DNA of 64,000 nt. Source: Labia minor (lineage: Eukaryota > Arthropoda > Insecta > Dermaptera > Spongiphoridae). Shown here one piece after another: positions 22,246 to 33,519 of the stretch (its first letter is position 1; the number at the start of each line of letters is the position of its first letter). The stretch covers positions 61,904,546 through 61,968,545 of the forward strand of contig OY720344.1 in assembly GCA_963082975.1 (NCBI GenBank), in the 5' to 3' direction. Both the position numbers and the translations under genes were made by a program. The notes beneath the pieces are model-generated. The model worked only from the letters and a program-made list of their open reading frames with translations, did not search any database and was not told where the DNA came from.

Positions 22246-22995
22246 ATGCCATATGAGGCCCATTTCATAGTTGGTATTCTCCACCTAACAGTATTTTTTC
22301 AAAATAATAAAGTAACATAAATACATATATTTACAAAAGAATTTTGAAAAAATAATTTCTAACTTTTTTTTCTATGTCACTTTTAAACTTCTCGTTTAAT
22401 AGACCCCTATTTTTTTATGCATTTTAAGTATATTAATAAAGCTTAACATTGAACTATGAACTATGAGCATTTAATAGAGTATATTTTAAATAATTTTATA
22501 AGAAAGTTAGAATTTTAATTACATAGAGAGCTAATAGAGCTAATATTATTTAACAAAACTTACAATTCAAAATCTTATAAATTAATAAATCTCATAAATG
22601 ATTAATAGGCAATCCTAACTGAAAAAAATAATGTTGAAATGTTCCTTTACAACATATCTTAGATAAATAACTTTGCAAAAGCAGATCGTCACTAACTTAT
22701 ATTGAAAATACGAACTAAAGTTAGAGTTAATTCAATTATTATTAATTTGTTTATTTTATAATAAATCTTAATAATAAATCTTAATATTATTAAGTTACAT
22801 ATGATCTACTAAGATATTCTTTAAAAATGTTATCAATTAATAAAAGTACAAATGGAATACTATATAATAAAGGGTGTAATTAAGATTAAGTAGGGTTGGG
22901 TTAAGTAATTATAGTACCTAGAACCTAAAGAGAGGTATTGCGAGGTTGACGATTAATCGACAGGGAATCACAAAGAGGAAGAGGTAGTTGAGTTT
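22246..22995. other. AT-rich spacer, G-rich at its end
   Basis: No gene found. From about 22870 the plus strand becomes rich in G and A, leading into the mitochondrial-type insert. I could not read a second mitochondrial gene or tRNA there. Confidence 0.3.
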
Positions 22996-23223
22996 ATGTT
23001 CGGGTATTCTTTAAGATTAGATAACATATTGAATCCAGGAGTAGGGGTAGGGGTGGTAAGAATTAGAATCATGGGTTTGTTGGGGGGAATAGTGGGGTTG
23101 GTTTTGGTTGGATCACGTCGGAAGCATGTGCTTTCAACCTTATTGAGACTAGAAAGAGTGATTTTATGGTTGTTTTTAGGGTTGGTGGGGACTTTTCATA
23201 GGTTTAATTGGGTTAGCTTGTAG
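22996..23223 (+). pseudogene. Probable NUMT: mitochondrial ND4L fragment
   Basis: The 75-codon frame ends in a hydrophobic segment (GLVLV), the stretch SRRKHVLSTLL, then LERVILWLFLGLVG. Read with the invertebrate mitochondrial code (AGA/AGG = Ser, ATA = Met) it becomes KHVLSTLLSLESVILWLF, which matches the conserved core of NADH dehydrogenase subunit 4L (RKHLL..LLSLE). The strand is G/T-rich, as expected for a mitochondrial minus-strand gene and unlike neighbouring DNA. ND4L is usually 90-100 residues. Here the first 20-25 codons do not look mitochondrial, so the insert probably starts near 23040. No other mitochondrial gene was recognised. A nuclear copy of mitochondrial DNA is the best explanation. 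Confidence 0.5.
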
Positions 23224-24169
23224 AAAAAATTTAGTGGAGCGTTATCATGCTAGAATTTTAATAATTTAAAATGCTAATTTAAACAACTTTGTATTATTAA
23301 TTCTCAAACTTCCTCAAACTAATAAGAAAGTATTTTACTTCTTCAAGTATATTAAGGTTAAGACAAGTAAAAAATTTGTCTCAAATATTCATTTGAGTGA
23401 TTTGATTTATAAATTTATATATAAGTATATACTAGACATTAGAGTACTTAGAGGCTGGTCGGGCAATCTTTGCAACTCTTCTTTGATATAATTGTTGTTA
23501 AAATCTAACTTGTAATTTGTAAGAAACTTTCTTCAAGATGTTTAATTTTCTAATTTTTTAGTACATCTTTTTGATAAATGACAATAGAGGAATAATTTGA
23601 TAAATTTATCAATTAATTTAAATTATTAATAAATATAAAAATTAAATATTCCACTTTTTAATGATAAAATTGGTTTTGATATTTTATTTTAACAAATTAG
23701 GAATATTTCAAGTGACTGTATTACAGGTAAATAAGTTCAATTTTTCATTTTTTTTTATTTTTTTTTTTCAACTTTCTCTTTTTAAATCTTTTGTAACAAG
23801 TTGAATGATGTTGATGGCTTTTCCAAAGTTTCCACCTTCCCCTCCCCACTCCCGCCCAGAGGACCAAGCACCCAAACGTTATTTTTTTATTTTTATTTTA
23901 TTTTCCTAAAGGGATTTTGATAAAAAATAAAAAAAAACTTTCCTCAAGAAGTAGAAGAAAAAGAAGCGTGAAAGTGGCTAAAATGTGTCAGTTTTTTTTT
24001 ACGAGAGGAAAACCTATTTATAGGTACCCAAGGGCCATCCTTAGGATATGCGAACTATTCGCTAAAAACCTCTCGGCTCCCACCCTTTTCCGACTGGAAC
24101 GGGATCACCGTCAGGCATTACTTCATTACCAGTCGGGGGCCTTTTCGCTTGTTATTTAAGCTAAGCTAC
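23224..24169. other. Unassigned spacer
   Basis: Mostly AT-rich. An open frame at 23917-24159 with a basic start and the wording RYPRAILRICELFAKNL is not recognised. A GC-richer block at 24000-24140 may be an old repeat. Confidence 0.3.
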
Positions 24170-24483
24170 TTTGATTTTCATTAAATTTTGAATGAAATTC
24201 TATATTGCTTTCCAGGTGTCAACGTTTTCGACTAATAAATCTCCAAAATTTTCTGGAGATATGGTCACCCCAAGCAGGCTTTCTAATATAATATATCTCT
24301 TTCGGTCGTCCACCTTTTGCAGAGAAAGATTGTATGCACTGCATTGTCTTTATCCGCTCCGCAATCTAGGCATTCTGCTCCATCTGATTTTTTGAAGCGA
24401 TAGAGATATTCTCTAAAGCTGCCATGCCCAGTCAGTGCCTGTGTTAGCAAGTAAGTCACCACACATGCTTCGTATCTATCCAT
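24170..24483 (-). pseudogene. LINE reverse transcriptase C-terminal fragment
   Basis: The minus strand encodes VVTYLLTQALTGHGSFREYL, then CLDCGADKDNAVHTIFLC and RWTTERD, then in a shifted frame SLLGVTISPENFGDLLVEN. This is the zinc-knuckle tail (CxxC...H..C, followed by RW) at the end of R1/Jockey-type reverse transcriptases. One frameshift lies near 24285. The catalytic part is missing, and the fragment is cut at 24483 by a family A end fragment. Confidence 0.75.
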
Positions 24484-24530
24484 TTTTACCGACCGACGAT
24501 AGTAAGGGAGGTATTGTTTTATATTGGGGT
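24484..24530 (-). repeat. Family A end fragment
   Basis: Begins TTTTTACCGACCGACGATAG and continues through GGGAGGTATTGTTTT, the reverse complement of the 3' end shared by the three long family A copies. It abuts the LINE fragment directly. Confidence 0.8.
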
Positions 24531-24754
24531 AATCCCCGTATACGCCCGACGCATGCCACTGATAGGATACAGGAGAGTGTTATTCATTTATGTGATCATA
24601 TTAGTATATATTAGTCGTGATTAGATGTTAATAAGAATAAATTAATAAAGGATTTAAAAGGGAGTAGGAGGGATGGGGGAAGGAGTGGGGTACTTGCATG
24701 GCAGAACGATGAACCCTGGCTTAGTTTTTTAAAAGATTAAAATATAAAAAATAT

Positions 24755-25419
24755 AATAAGTTGACCTGTGGCCAGGTCCGAACCGACCCACGGTTTGAAG
24801 TAAATTAATTTCCAGCTACAGAAACAATTTCAAATAATTTTAATATATCTATTAATGAAATAAAAAACAGATATGGATACATAAATAATAAATATAAACA
24901 TTTTTAATTTTATTTTATTTATAATATATATATATATATATGTAAGACCAGGCTGTGACGTCTAGAATGGCTGGATGACGTCATATAATTTTAAATCAAG
25001 AAAAAACTAATAAATATGATTTTTCTCGAGGATAAAACCAATACAAAGTGCATGAGATTCGTGGTGATATATAAAAAAATCTCCTCATGTGAAATTTAGT
25101 GTGAAAATAACCCTTCCCTTCCTATCGTCGATCGCTAATACTACCACTTCCGGTTTCCGGAATTGCACCAAAAGTTGATCAATTCATGCCACTGATGCAT
25201 TAAGTAAATATACCAAATTTCATCAAAATCGGTTGAGCCGTTCAGGCACACATCTATACGGACGGACAGACGGACAGACGGACGGACGGACAGACATCAT
25301 GCTAAAAATACTTTTTTCTGTTAAGAAAATGCATGATTCGTGGAGATATGTAAAAATCTCCACATGTGAAATTTGGTGTGAAAACAATACCTCCCTTACT
25401 ATCGTCGGTCGGTAAAAAT
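24755..25419 (+). mobile_element. Family A composite repeat, copy 2
   Basis: The best-preserved copy of family A. It starts AATAAGTTGACCTGTG and ends CGGTCGGTAAAAAT. It has the subterminal ACCGACC word near the start, its inverse at the end, a TGACGTCAT block, a GGACAGACGG microsatellite core at 25258-25292, and two related hairpin modules (about 25050-25130 and 25328-25419). The phrase AAAATCGGTTGAGCCGTT at 25226 is also present, slightly altered, in the Helitron-like sequences here. No coding capacity. Confidence 0.8.
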
Positions 25420-26350
25420 AATCGTTAAAATGTGTCAGTTAGAAAATAAAATAAAATAAATGAAAAAAAAAACAACTCAGTTGCATTACATTGTCATTAT
25501 AATTTTGTATGCATTTAAATTTTTCAATTATTATTATATTTGTATATATTATACAAATTTTTTTATGATTGATATCTAAGAGTGGGTTTGGGTGTCAGAG
25601 AGAGAGAGAGAGAGAGAGGGAAAGGAAAAATAAAAATACATATAGAAAAATGGAGGAATAAATATTTCATAATAACATGTTATTTTTATTTGAAAATTTC
25701 CCAAAGAGAAGTTTATTTAGAATGTTTAAATTGATAAAATCACGAAATCAATAAAATTCTTTTTTTTTCTTTCATCTGGACCTTTTTACAAACCATTGGT
25801 TGGATAAAAAGTTTGATAGATACATTATAGAATAGATAAAAAAAACTCCTCAAATGCCTCCCTCACCAACCTCATCCCTCGATTTAGATAAAAATATTCA
25901 GTTTGTGAATATATATATATAATAAAAAATATAATAGGATTTACGCATAAAAGGTGAAATCATTTATTTAAATTTAAAAGAAAGTAAAGTTTTTTTTATA
26001 AAATTACTTACCTTTTTATATGTGTGAATAAAATTAAATTCAATTTTATAATTTAAAAATTTAATGATTTTTCTAGGAATGCGAAAAAGAATAAATAATT
26101 TCTCATTATGAAAAGTATATTTATTTAATTACTTTAATTATTTTTAAGTTTTTTACAATCTTTCGCAATTATTAGGTTCAATTATTTATACTTAAAACTA
26201 ACAAAACCATGGAAAATTTCATTCCTCAACTTCAAGTTCGGTAGACCATAATCACCATTATATAACCACTAAGCTACCATCTTGGACACTTTAGTTTACT
26301 AACATTTGAATTGCATCATCATTATTTGATACAACATCCTATTATATATA
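25420..26350. other. AT-rich spacer with a GA run
   Basis: (GA)n run at about 25598-25618. A weak A-box-like segment lies near 26285-26255 (minus) without a matching B box. Nothing else supported. Confidence 0.35.
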
Positions 26351-26358
26351 CTTTATAT

Positions 26359-26658
26359 CAGAGGTTGCCAAAGTGGTGGTCCGCGGACCACTAGTGGTCC
26401 GCGAGAAAATTTCGCTGGTCCGCAGAAAAATGAGGAATATACTTACTCATCATGTTAAGTTATGTTTTAAGATGCATTAAAACATGATTCAATTCATAAC
26501 TATACGTGATAAGTTATAAAAACTCAATGTTTATGTATTCTTTGATCACAATTTTTATTTATAAATATATTTAACACTTAAAAAATCCTATTAGTGGTCC
26601 GCGGGATTTAAATTATGAATTAACTGGTCCGCGAGGTCAAAAAGTTTGGCGACCGCTG
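26359..26658. mobile_element. hAT-type MITE (300 bp)
   Basis: Inverted ends CAGAGGTTGCCAAAGT and CAGCGGTCGCCAAACT are flanked by a perfect 8 bp duplication CTTTATAT (26351-26358 and 26659-26666). Several GGTCCGCGG/GGTCCGCGA words lie just inside both ends, as in the complete hAT element at 39484, which has the same subterminal wording with different outermost bases. No ORF. It could be moved by a related transposase, which is inference. Confidence 0.9.
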
Positions 26659-26693
26659 CTTTATATACTATTTAGTAAATATATATATATATA

Positions 26694-28404
26694 CTAGCTG
26701 CCCCGAGCGCCTTCGGCGCTCTCCGCACCTAGACGGGGGCTCCGCCCCCTGTCCCCCCCGAGTAAAAGGTTTTCATCCATTTTGTTTCAATCAGTATATT
26801 ACATAAAACATTCATTTCTTTTTGTGTTCTTATTTAAAATACATTTTAATTTAATCACTAAATTAATTATATATATTATTATTGTATATGTTATATCTAT
26901 CTATCTATGTGACTCTAAGGAACTCGAAAGTTCTAGGCCGCAGCAACCACATTTCTCCAAGTGTCCCTATCCTGAGCCCATGTCCCATCTCTCTTACGTC
27001 CCTTCCTACACGTCCTTGGTCTTCCAAGCGGACGTTTTCCAATCCAAAATCTTTTTCCTCTCCCATTCTAGCCGCGTCCACTGCCTATCGCAGCTTTTTC
27101 GCTTTTATAACCCTAACTATTTCTGAAGTTACATAGAGGTCATGCAATTCCTCGATGTGCAGTCTCCGCCATTCCCCGGTGACCTCATCTTTCTTTGGCC
27201 AATAAATGCTGGAAAGAATACTCTGGATCTACTCTCATCTCCCAGGGTCATAGACCTTGCGTCCCACCCATATAATACAACAGGCAAAATAATTGGTTTA
27301 TATATTTTAATTTTGATTCCTTTTGATAATAATTTTGATGAGATAAGCCTCTTTACTGCAGGATAACAGGCGTTTCCCGATTACAACTTCGATTTAAATA
27401 TATATATTCTTCTCAAATATTATTATCCTTCGTGATTACATTCAATTTTTCTACATATTCAAATTCTACATTTTGTATATAGATTTTGTTACTAAATATT
27501 TTTTCTTATCACCATTAATTTCAATCTGAATTAGAAGAAAATTATAAATTACCTCCTCTTCCAGCCCATTTACCTATCCAGGCATCTTAATTTCTTAACA
27601 CTCCGTTTTTTAAATTTAAAATAAAAGGAGATAAATAGTTTTAAATTATATTCGAATGGTCTATTATATTCTATATATCAGTATTTTTTTCTGAATTTAA
27701 TACCAACTTGATTTTCAAAATGTTCTATTCGTTATCCATATGATTGATTACATGTGTTAAAATTTAAAAAAAATTCAAATATTCTAATTTTTAAATTTAA
27801 ATACAATTGAATATTATTTTTTATTAATATCATATCAAAAAAGAGAATTTATTAAAAATTAAAAATAAAAAAAGAAGCCTATTAATAAAAAAAATAATAG
27901 AATACAATAATTTTGATTTAAAACAAATTTTAATTTTAAAAAAAAATACTCAATATAAAAAAGACATAAATTTAAAACATCTCGTAATATCATTTGTCTA
28001 AAAAACATATTTTAATTAACCAAGAAATCATTTTTGCACTTAAAATATATTTGTATTAATAATTGAAACAAAAACAAAAATAATAAAATTTTGTCATTTT
28101 AATTGAAGTTTTGAAAATATTTTTGTATTGATAAAAGTTTAAAAATAATATATTCAGTTTTTTTAAGCTTTCACTTTCAAATAGAAAAGAAGAAATATTC
28201 AATTATATAGAAAGAATAAATAAAAATTAAGTTAAATATGATCTAAATATTTTATTAAATAAATTTAAATGAGAACTTTTAGAATAAATTATTTAATTTA
28301 ATTGATATTTTTAAATATTAGAATTTAAAATAAAAAGTGAAATATTATAATAATTTTTAAATTCTGAGCAATATGCAGACAAAAACCTTTTTTTTATATA
28401 TTGA
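26694..28404 (-). mobile_element. Non-autonomous Helitron, copy 1
   Basis: Read on the minus strand the element starts TCAATATATAAAAAAAAGG after an A (28405) and ends CTAG followed by T (26697-26694). Seven bases inside the 3' end lies a GC hairpin GAGCGCC-GAA-GGCGCTC (26721-26705), preceded by a second perfect GC hairpin at 26749-26735. TC start, palindrome, CTAG end and A^T insertion without target duplication are the defining marks of Helitrons. No Rep/helicase is present. Compared with the copies at 54398 and 56550 it lacks about 1 kb of the middle. Confidence 0.75.
26900..27530 (-). pseudogene. RTE-type LINE fragment carried in Helitron copy 1
   Basis: Same cargo as at 54640-55390 and 56795-57550 but ending earlier, so it lacks the reverse transcriptase active-site box. 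It retains the region around VALYG..EAW and the tail AQDRDTW, then VVAAA and NFRVP, with stops and frameshifts. The plus-strand open frames here are reflections of this sequence and not genes. Confidence 0.65.
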
Positions 28405-28419
28405 TAGTCGAGCTGGGGA

Positions 28420-28640
28420 TGGCAATATGGGTTTTTCCAAAAAGAGAAAGTTACCTCCCCCCCCCCCCGAGGCCCTAGTAGGGATTAATTTAATTATTTA
28501 TTATATTTCAAAGGAATATTTTAATATCATTTTAAATGAATGAATGAAAATTCAAATTTTATATAGTTTACATAATTATTAATTTAATAAAATAAAATTT
28601 AATATTATAATTTAATAAAATAAAATTTAATAATAAAATT
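28420..28640. repeat. Fragment related to the hAT internal region
   Basis: Wording and order match 42360-42640 of the complete hAT element (GGGTTTTTCC, a C-rich run, GAGGCCCTAGTAGGG against GAGCCCCTAAGAGGG, then ATTTTAAATGAATGAATG and the TTTAATAAAATAAAAT block). It is diverged, so it is an old relative and not a copy of the present element. A 14-base run of C lies at about 28457-28470. Confidence 0.5.
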
Positions 28641-29052
28641 TAATTTAATAAAATATTAAAATAATAAAAATTAATAAATTTAAAAAAAAAATATATAATA
28701 CTTAAAGAAAAAAATGTGCCTTTGCAAGTTTCGAACTCAGGGTGCAAAGTCATAAGAAGACGCGCTAGCTCGCTCGGCCAGGAACAGCTTTTGTTTTCAA
28801 GTCTTGTATTAGAATTTATATACATGTCAAATTATCGCCACCAGCGCCTCTATGAGCTAGTATGGTAACTAAACTATTTTTAATTAATTAGCATTTCCTG
28901 GACACACCTTACCAATTAGCGGTTTTCTAAAGGAAGTCTGACATGCCCTGAGACCTACTGAATATACATAAAAAATTTCATAAGAATCGGTCAAGCCGTT
29001 TCGGAGGAGTATGATTTCAAAGTTTTGTGACACGAGAATTTTATATATAAGA
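28641..29052 (-). mobile_element. Helitron-type 5' end with an internal tRNA-like segment
   Basis: On the minus strand the sequence starts after an A with TCTTATATATAAAATTCTCG, then the phrase CTCCTCCGAAACGGCTTGAC. This is the 5' terminal wording of a Helitron group widespread in arthropods (from general knowledge, not a search). A tRNA-like segment follows at about 28788-28716: A-box-like TGGCCGAGCGAGCTAGCGC and B-box-like GAGTTCGAAACTTG. The 3' end (hairpin plus CTRR) was not found, so the left limit is only where the hAT-related fragment begins. Confidence 0.5.
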
Positions 29053-30565
29053 TTAAAATTGGAGTTGGTATAGATAGATATAGAACATTTTAATAGCACA
29101 ACTATAAATGTTTAATTTTAAAATAAAAAAAAAAAAATTAAAAACTAATTTTTTCTTTAATCTTTTTACGTATTAAAAAGATTATCTTGTCACCTGATTA
29201 AAGATATAATTTTCAAAAAGCATAACTTAATCATATAAGGTATGGGTAGTTGTTATTACTCTTTTATTATATTAGTTGATATTAATTCAAATGAGTATTT
29301 TTTAATAAGTAAAACAGAACTTAAGCTTTAAAACAGATGAAATAATTGTGTAATATGGTTTACAATTATAATATAATAGAACATTTTTTTGGACAATATT
29401 TTTAATTTTATAATTTTATTTCCTTTTTGGTAACGATTTAATTTCACCTCGTCTCTCTTATTGTTAGTTATTTCTACTAGATTAATTTTAAGAAAAAGTT
29501 ATAACTTTGACAATTTTATTAAAAGAAGGGATATATATATATATTGATATATATATAAAGTATATATATATATACATAAAACATAGTAGTCAATTTGAAA
29601 TTTCCATTCTCAATAAATGACATGGATGATATTAGTTGTTGGGAGTTTATCTTCCATACAGTTGGCCTGTAATGGCTGAATCACATAAAAAAAGAATATA
29701 TATTTATATAAAATTGATCAATGGAGAAGAAATTGAGAATAGTATAGTATATATGGGGAGGGTTTTGGGAGAGAGATAGTATCCGTGTGTGTTTATATTA
29801 TATATAATAAAATTTTATTCAAAATGAGTTTTAAGTAAAAGTATCAAATAAGAAAGAACGATAAAAAAACATATGCTACGTTAGAAAGATGAATATTATT
29901 AGATTATATTATTATATTAATTTTTTTATAATAAATAAATTAATTAATAGAGGATTTATCTCGTTTCCCATTTGGTTTCCCTGTAAACAAATTTCTTGCT
30001 TTCATATTCAAACAAAGCATCCCCACCACCAATCGTAATCCGATTTTATGACTACTTTAGGGATATACTGAGGTGATGTTATTCCTTATTATACGATCCT
30101 CACCATTCTCATGGGAGAACATCTTTTTCGATTGATTCATTCTACGAAGAATTTGATTTTCAAATACTCCTGATTTTATCTCCACAGTTATCATTCATTT
30201 CTATATTATATGAAATTTATTATTCCAATTAAATTTAATTAAATTGAAAAATTTAATTAAAAATTTGTATTTGCACTATTTAATAAAAATTCAAGTGATT
30301 TAATTTATGTTTTAAAAAAAATAATTAAAATTAAATGATTTCTATTTATCTTTTTCTTAATAATTGGTTCTAAACAAATAACGTTATTTAACAAATTAAT
30401 TATTTAAATTAACAAATCTATTTATATCTTTAATTAGATTTTTACAAGCAATTTATATCTATTTATATATTTTTATTAGATATTTACAGACAAAAATTGC
30501 ATAAATGTTGTTATGTAAATAATTTTAATATGGGAAATAGCAAATATAAATATATTCTCACCTTC
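29053..30565. other. AT-rich spacer
   Basis: No gene supported. TA runs near 29532-29575. The less AT-rich patch at 30000-30180 shows no frame or splice pattern. Confidence 0.3.
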
Positions 30566-30573
30566 ATTTAAAC

Positions 30574-30819
30574 CAGGGGTGTCTAAACTATGACCATTCG
30601 AGGGCCACATTGCAAAAAAAAAAATATGCTGGGCAGCACATAAATATCATTTTACCTTTGTTTTAGAACCATATTGAAAAATTTAAAAAAGTCGGAAATC
30701 TAATCCCAAAATACTTTCTTTTTTTATTTTAGAACCATATTGAAAAAATTTAAATATTTTCATAATTTGCGTTTGGGCCTCATCTCAAAGGGTTTTGGGC
30801 CGCAGTTTAGACACCCCTG
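30574..30819. mobile_element. hAT-type MITE (246 bp)
   Basis: Inverted ends CAGGGGTGTCTAAACT (left, and complement of right). Flanking 8-mers ATTTAAAC (30566-30573) and GTTTAAAC (30820-30827) match at seven of eight positions. GGGCC words lie inside both ends. The middle has two copies of TTTTAGAACCATATTGAAAAA, a phrase also present in the MITEs at 33266 and 53747, which have different ends. No ORF. Confidence 0.85.
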
Positions 30820-30911
30820 GTTTAAACATATCTAGAACATAATTTGGTGATTATTTTCATTATTTGGAAATTTTTTTTTTGGATTTTTTTTTAATTTAGA
30901 TATTTTAAATC

Positions 30912-31204
30912 AGCAACCCGAGGCCCGTCGAACAAATTTCTACGGCCCTCCTAGCAAAATATTATTAGTACAGTATCATTTTATTGGTATCCTTAACTTT
31001 TTGAAGTCCACTTGATTACTGTTAAGTTAAATATATATATATTATAATAATTGCTATAACAATGAAACGATTTTTTATATTATATGTATTGTTCATTAAA
31101 TATTTAAGGTTTAATAATTTCTTAAGTTGTTTTTTTTGTCTGCGTCCCATCAAGAAATGTCGAACTTTCGTTTGGTCCTTTGATAAAAAAGGTTGTTCAC
31201 CCCT
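30912..31204. mobile_element. Possible degraded hAT-type MITE
   Basis: The right end (complement AGGGGTGAACAACCTTTTTT) looks like a hAT terminus. The left end begins TCAGCAACCCGAGGCCCG and seems to have lost its outermost bases. No target duplication is visible, and the assignment rests on the end wording alone. Confidence 0.3.
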
Positions 31205-32232
31205 ATTTTCCCCTAACCTTGTGTATCTTTACTTTATTATAAGGAATATAAAAACATATTTTTATAAGATATAAAAATTGAAATACATATTTCCATTATG
31301 ACTTAAATTAAGTATTCTACAAATTTTATAAAATATTCATCATCTCTTAAAATTTATTATATTCAAAGCAAAATAAAACTAATAATAATATTAATAATAA
31401 TAATTATCTATATTCAATTTAAAATAAGAAAGACATTCTAATTTTTTATTAAACATAATATATCTAGAATAATTGAATGGCATTTGATGATAAATATTAA
31501 CCACAAGAGGTGTAAATGTTGCATAAGTTCTTTATCTTTTTTTTTGTTTATATATATATATATATATATAAATATAATTAGATTCAGATTTATAAATGTT
31601 TGTGTAGAATTTTTATAGGGAATGTTATCATTAATAATTCAGGCCTTTTGCTCTGGGAATCTCTATTGGGATTCTCGTTGCTCATGCAATTTTATTTTCC
31701 CCAATGAATTACTTGTGCTAAACAACACTCATGTTGATACTTATCCCCACAACGAATGGGTTTGTTTTTACATAGGCCATGTAATTAATTAATAAAACTG
31801 GAGAATGTCTACGAATGCTTTTTAGAGGGTAACAGATGTCCTTTTGCCCTTCTTTCCTTTCTCCCTCCCTCCCCCTATCTACCACCCACTCACAGACATA
31901 CATACATAGATGCATACACCCTCTTTCAAACATTCCGTGTATCCATTTGTGGAGGTTCAAGTCGACGTTTATCAGCACCCTATGACATAATTCACACTCC
32001 CAAGCCGAATAGAGCTAATGGAAATGCGACGACGACTACGACGACATTTCAAATGGAAACAGCCAGAAAGAGAAAAGAGTGAAATTTACTGTGCAAAGGC
32101 GAATTACATTGTTTAACTTGTATTTTAAATATCTTCATTTGAATTGGTTTATTATTAACATTGGCAACTATTTAAAATTCCTTCAATTCTTTTTTTTCTT
32201 AAGTAGTTACCATTAAATTGAATTAGTAATAG
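31205..32232. other. Spacer, partly less AT-rich
   Basis: No gene supported. Bases 31630-32080 are unusually mixed in composition, with a CT-rich stretch (31845-31885) and a CGACGACGACTACGACGAC run near 32028. This part has no similarity to the repeats in the window and could be host single-copy or regulatory DNA, but nothing shows a function. Confidence 0.3.
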
Positions 32233-32901
32233 ATTTTTACCGACCGACGATAGTAAGGGTTACCGACCGACGATAGTAAGGGAGGTATTGTTTTCACACC
32301 AAATTTCACATGTGGAGATTTTTACATATCTCCACGAATCATGCATTTTCTTAACAGAAAAAAGTATTTTTAGCATGATGTCCGTCTGTCCGTCTGTCCG
32401 TCTGTCCGTCCGTATAGATGTGTACAGACTGAACGGCTTAACGGATTTTGATCAAATTTGGTATATTTACTTAATGCATCAGTGGGATGAATTGATCAAC
32501 TTTTGGTGCAAATCCGGAAACCGGAAGTGGTAGTATTAGCGATCGACGATAAGAAGGGAAGGGTTATTTTCGCACCAAATTTCACATAAGGAGATTTTTT
32601 TACATATCACCACGAATGTATTGGTTTTATCCTCGGGAAAAATCATCTTCATTATGTTTTTCTTAATTTAAAATTATATGACGTCACCCAGCCCTTCATG
32701 ACGTCACAGCCTCGGGTAACGCCGGCTACTTCAGCTATATATTATAAATAAAATAAAATTAAAAATATTTATGTTATATCCATATCTGTTTTTTATTACA
32801 TTAATAGATATATTAAAATTATTTGAAATTGTTTCTGTAGCTGGAAATTAATTTATTTCAAACCGTCGGTCGGTTCGGATCTGGACACAGGTCAACTTAT
32901 T
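32233..32901 (-). mobile_element. Family A composite repeat, copy 3
   Basis: Inverted copy with the same limits as the other two. Its last 23 or so bases (TTACCGACCGACGATAGTAA plus GGG) are present twice in tandem at 32237-32283, so the terminus itself was duplicated. The hairpin ATCTCCAC/GTGGAGAT, the GTCCGTCTGTCC core and the TGACGTCA block are all kept. Confidence 0.8.
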
Positions 32902-33265
32902 AAATATAAACACAAAAGATATTCAGTTAATATTATTAATTAATTATTATTACAAGGAAGAATTTAACACAATGTTAAATATTCAAATAATTAGAAACTT
33001 CAAATAAGAATATTTTAATATCACTTGCAGCAGAATAATTAAGAAAAGTATATGAAAACGATAATTCCATTTACATAATTTAATAATAAATTCAAATGAT
33101 ACATATAATACAAGGGATTGATTCTATCAATTCAATTGCCGTCTAATCGGAGTAGAGGTGATGTATGACTCGTACAACATATCATCTCAACAATTACCTT
33201 GCTTTTTGTGATCGGAGGCAGCTATTTCTTATTTCAAGCAGTTTCCAGATTTTGATCACCTAGGC

Positions 33266-33514
33266 CAGTGATTCTCAACCACTGGGTCGCGGCACTTTAG
33301 TGAGCCGCGAGATTTTCAAAAGTGTGCCGTGAGATTATGAGGCTCTTAAACATTTCCGATTTTTTTTCTACATTTTTTCAATTTGGTTCTAAAAAAAAGG
33401 TAAAATGTTTTTGGGACTAGGCTCTTAAACATTTCCGGCTTTTTTCTAAATTTTTTTCAATATGGTTCTAAAAAAAGAAAAAATGCCGCGGTAAAAAAAG
33501 GTTGAGAACCACTG
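33266..33514. mobile_element. hAT-type MITE (249 bp)
   Basis: Inverted ends CAGTGATTCTCAACCACTG and CAGTGGTTCTCAACCTTTTT, with CCGCGG words inside. The flanking 8-mers do not form a convincing duplication, so it is either old or sits at a rearranged site. Two copies of a CATTTCCGxxTTTTTTCTA / TGGTTCTAAAAAAA module fill the middle; this module is shared, inverted, with the MITEs at 30574 and 53747. Confidence 0.75.
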
Positions 33515-33519
33515 ACTTT

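Noticed and set aside
23917..24159. 80-residue frame with basic start
   Set aside because: No family recognised and no support from splice sites; kept only as unassigned spacer.
26200..26300. tRNA-like SINE fragment
   Set aside because: Only an A-box-like word; no B box or tail.
26782..27366. Plus-strand open frames repeated at 54620-55145 and 56769-57452
   Set aside because: They are antisense reflections of the RTE fragment carried by the Helitrons, which reads sensibly on the minus strand.
31718..31978. 86-residue frame on the minus strand
   Set aside because: Crosses a CT-rich low-complexity run and has no recognisable domain.
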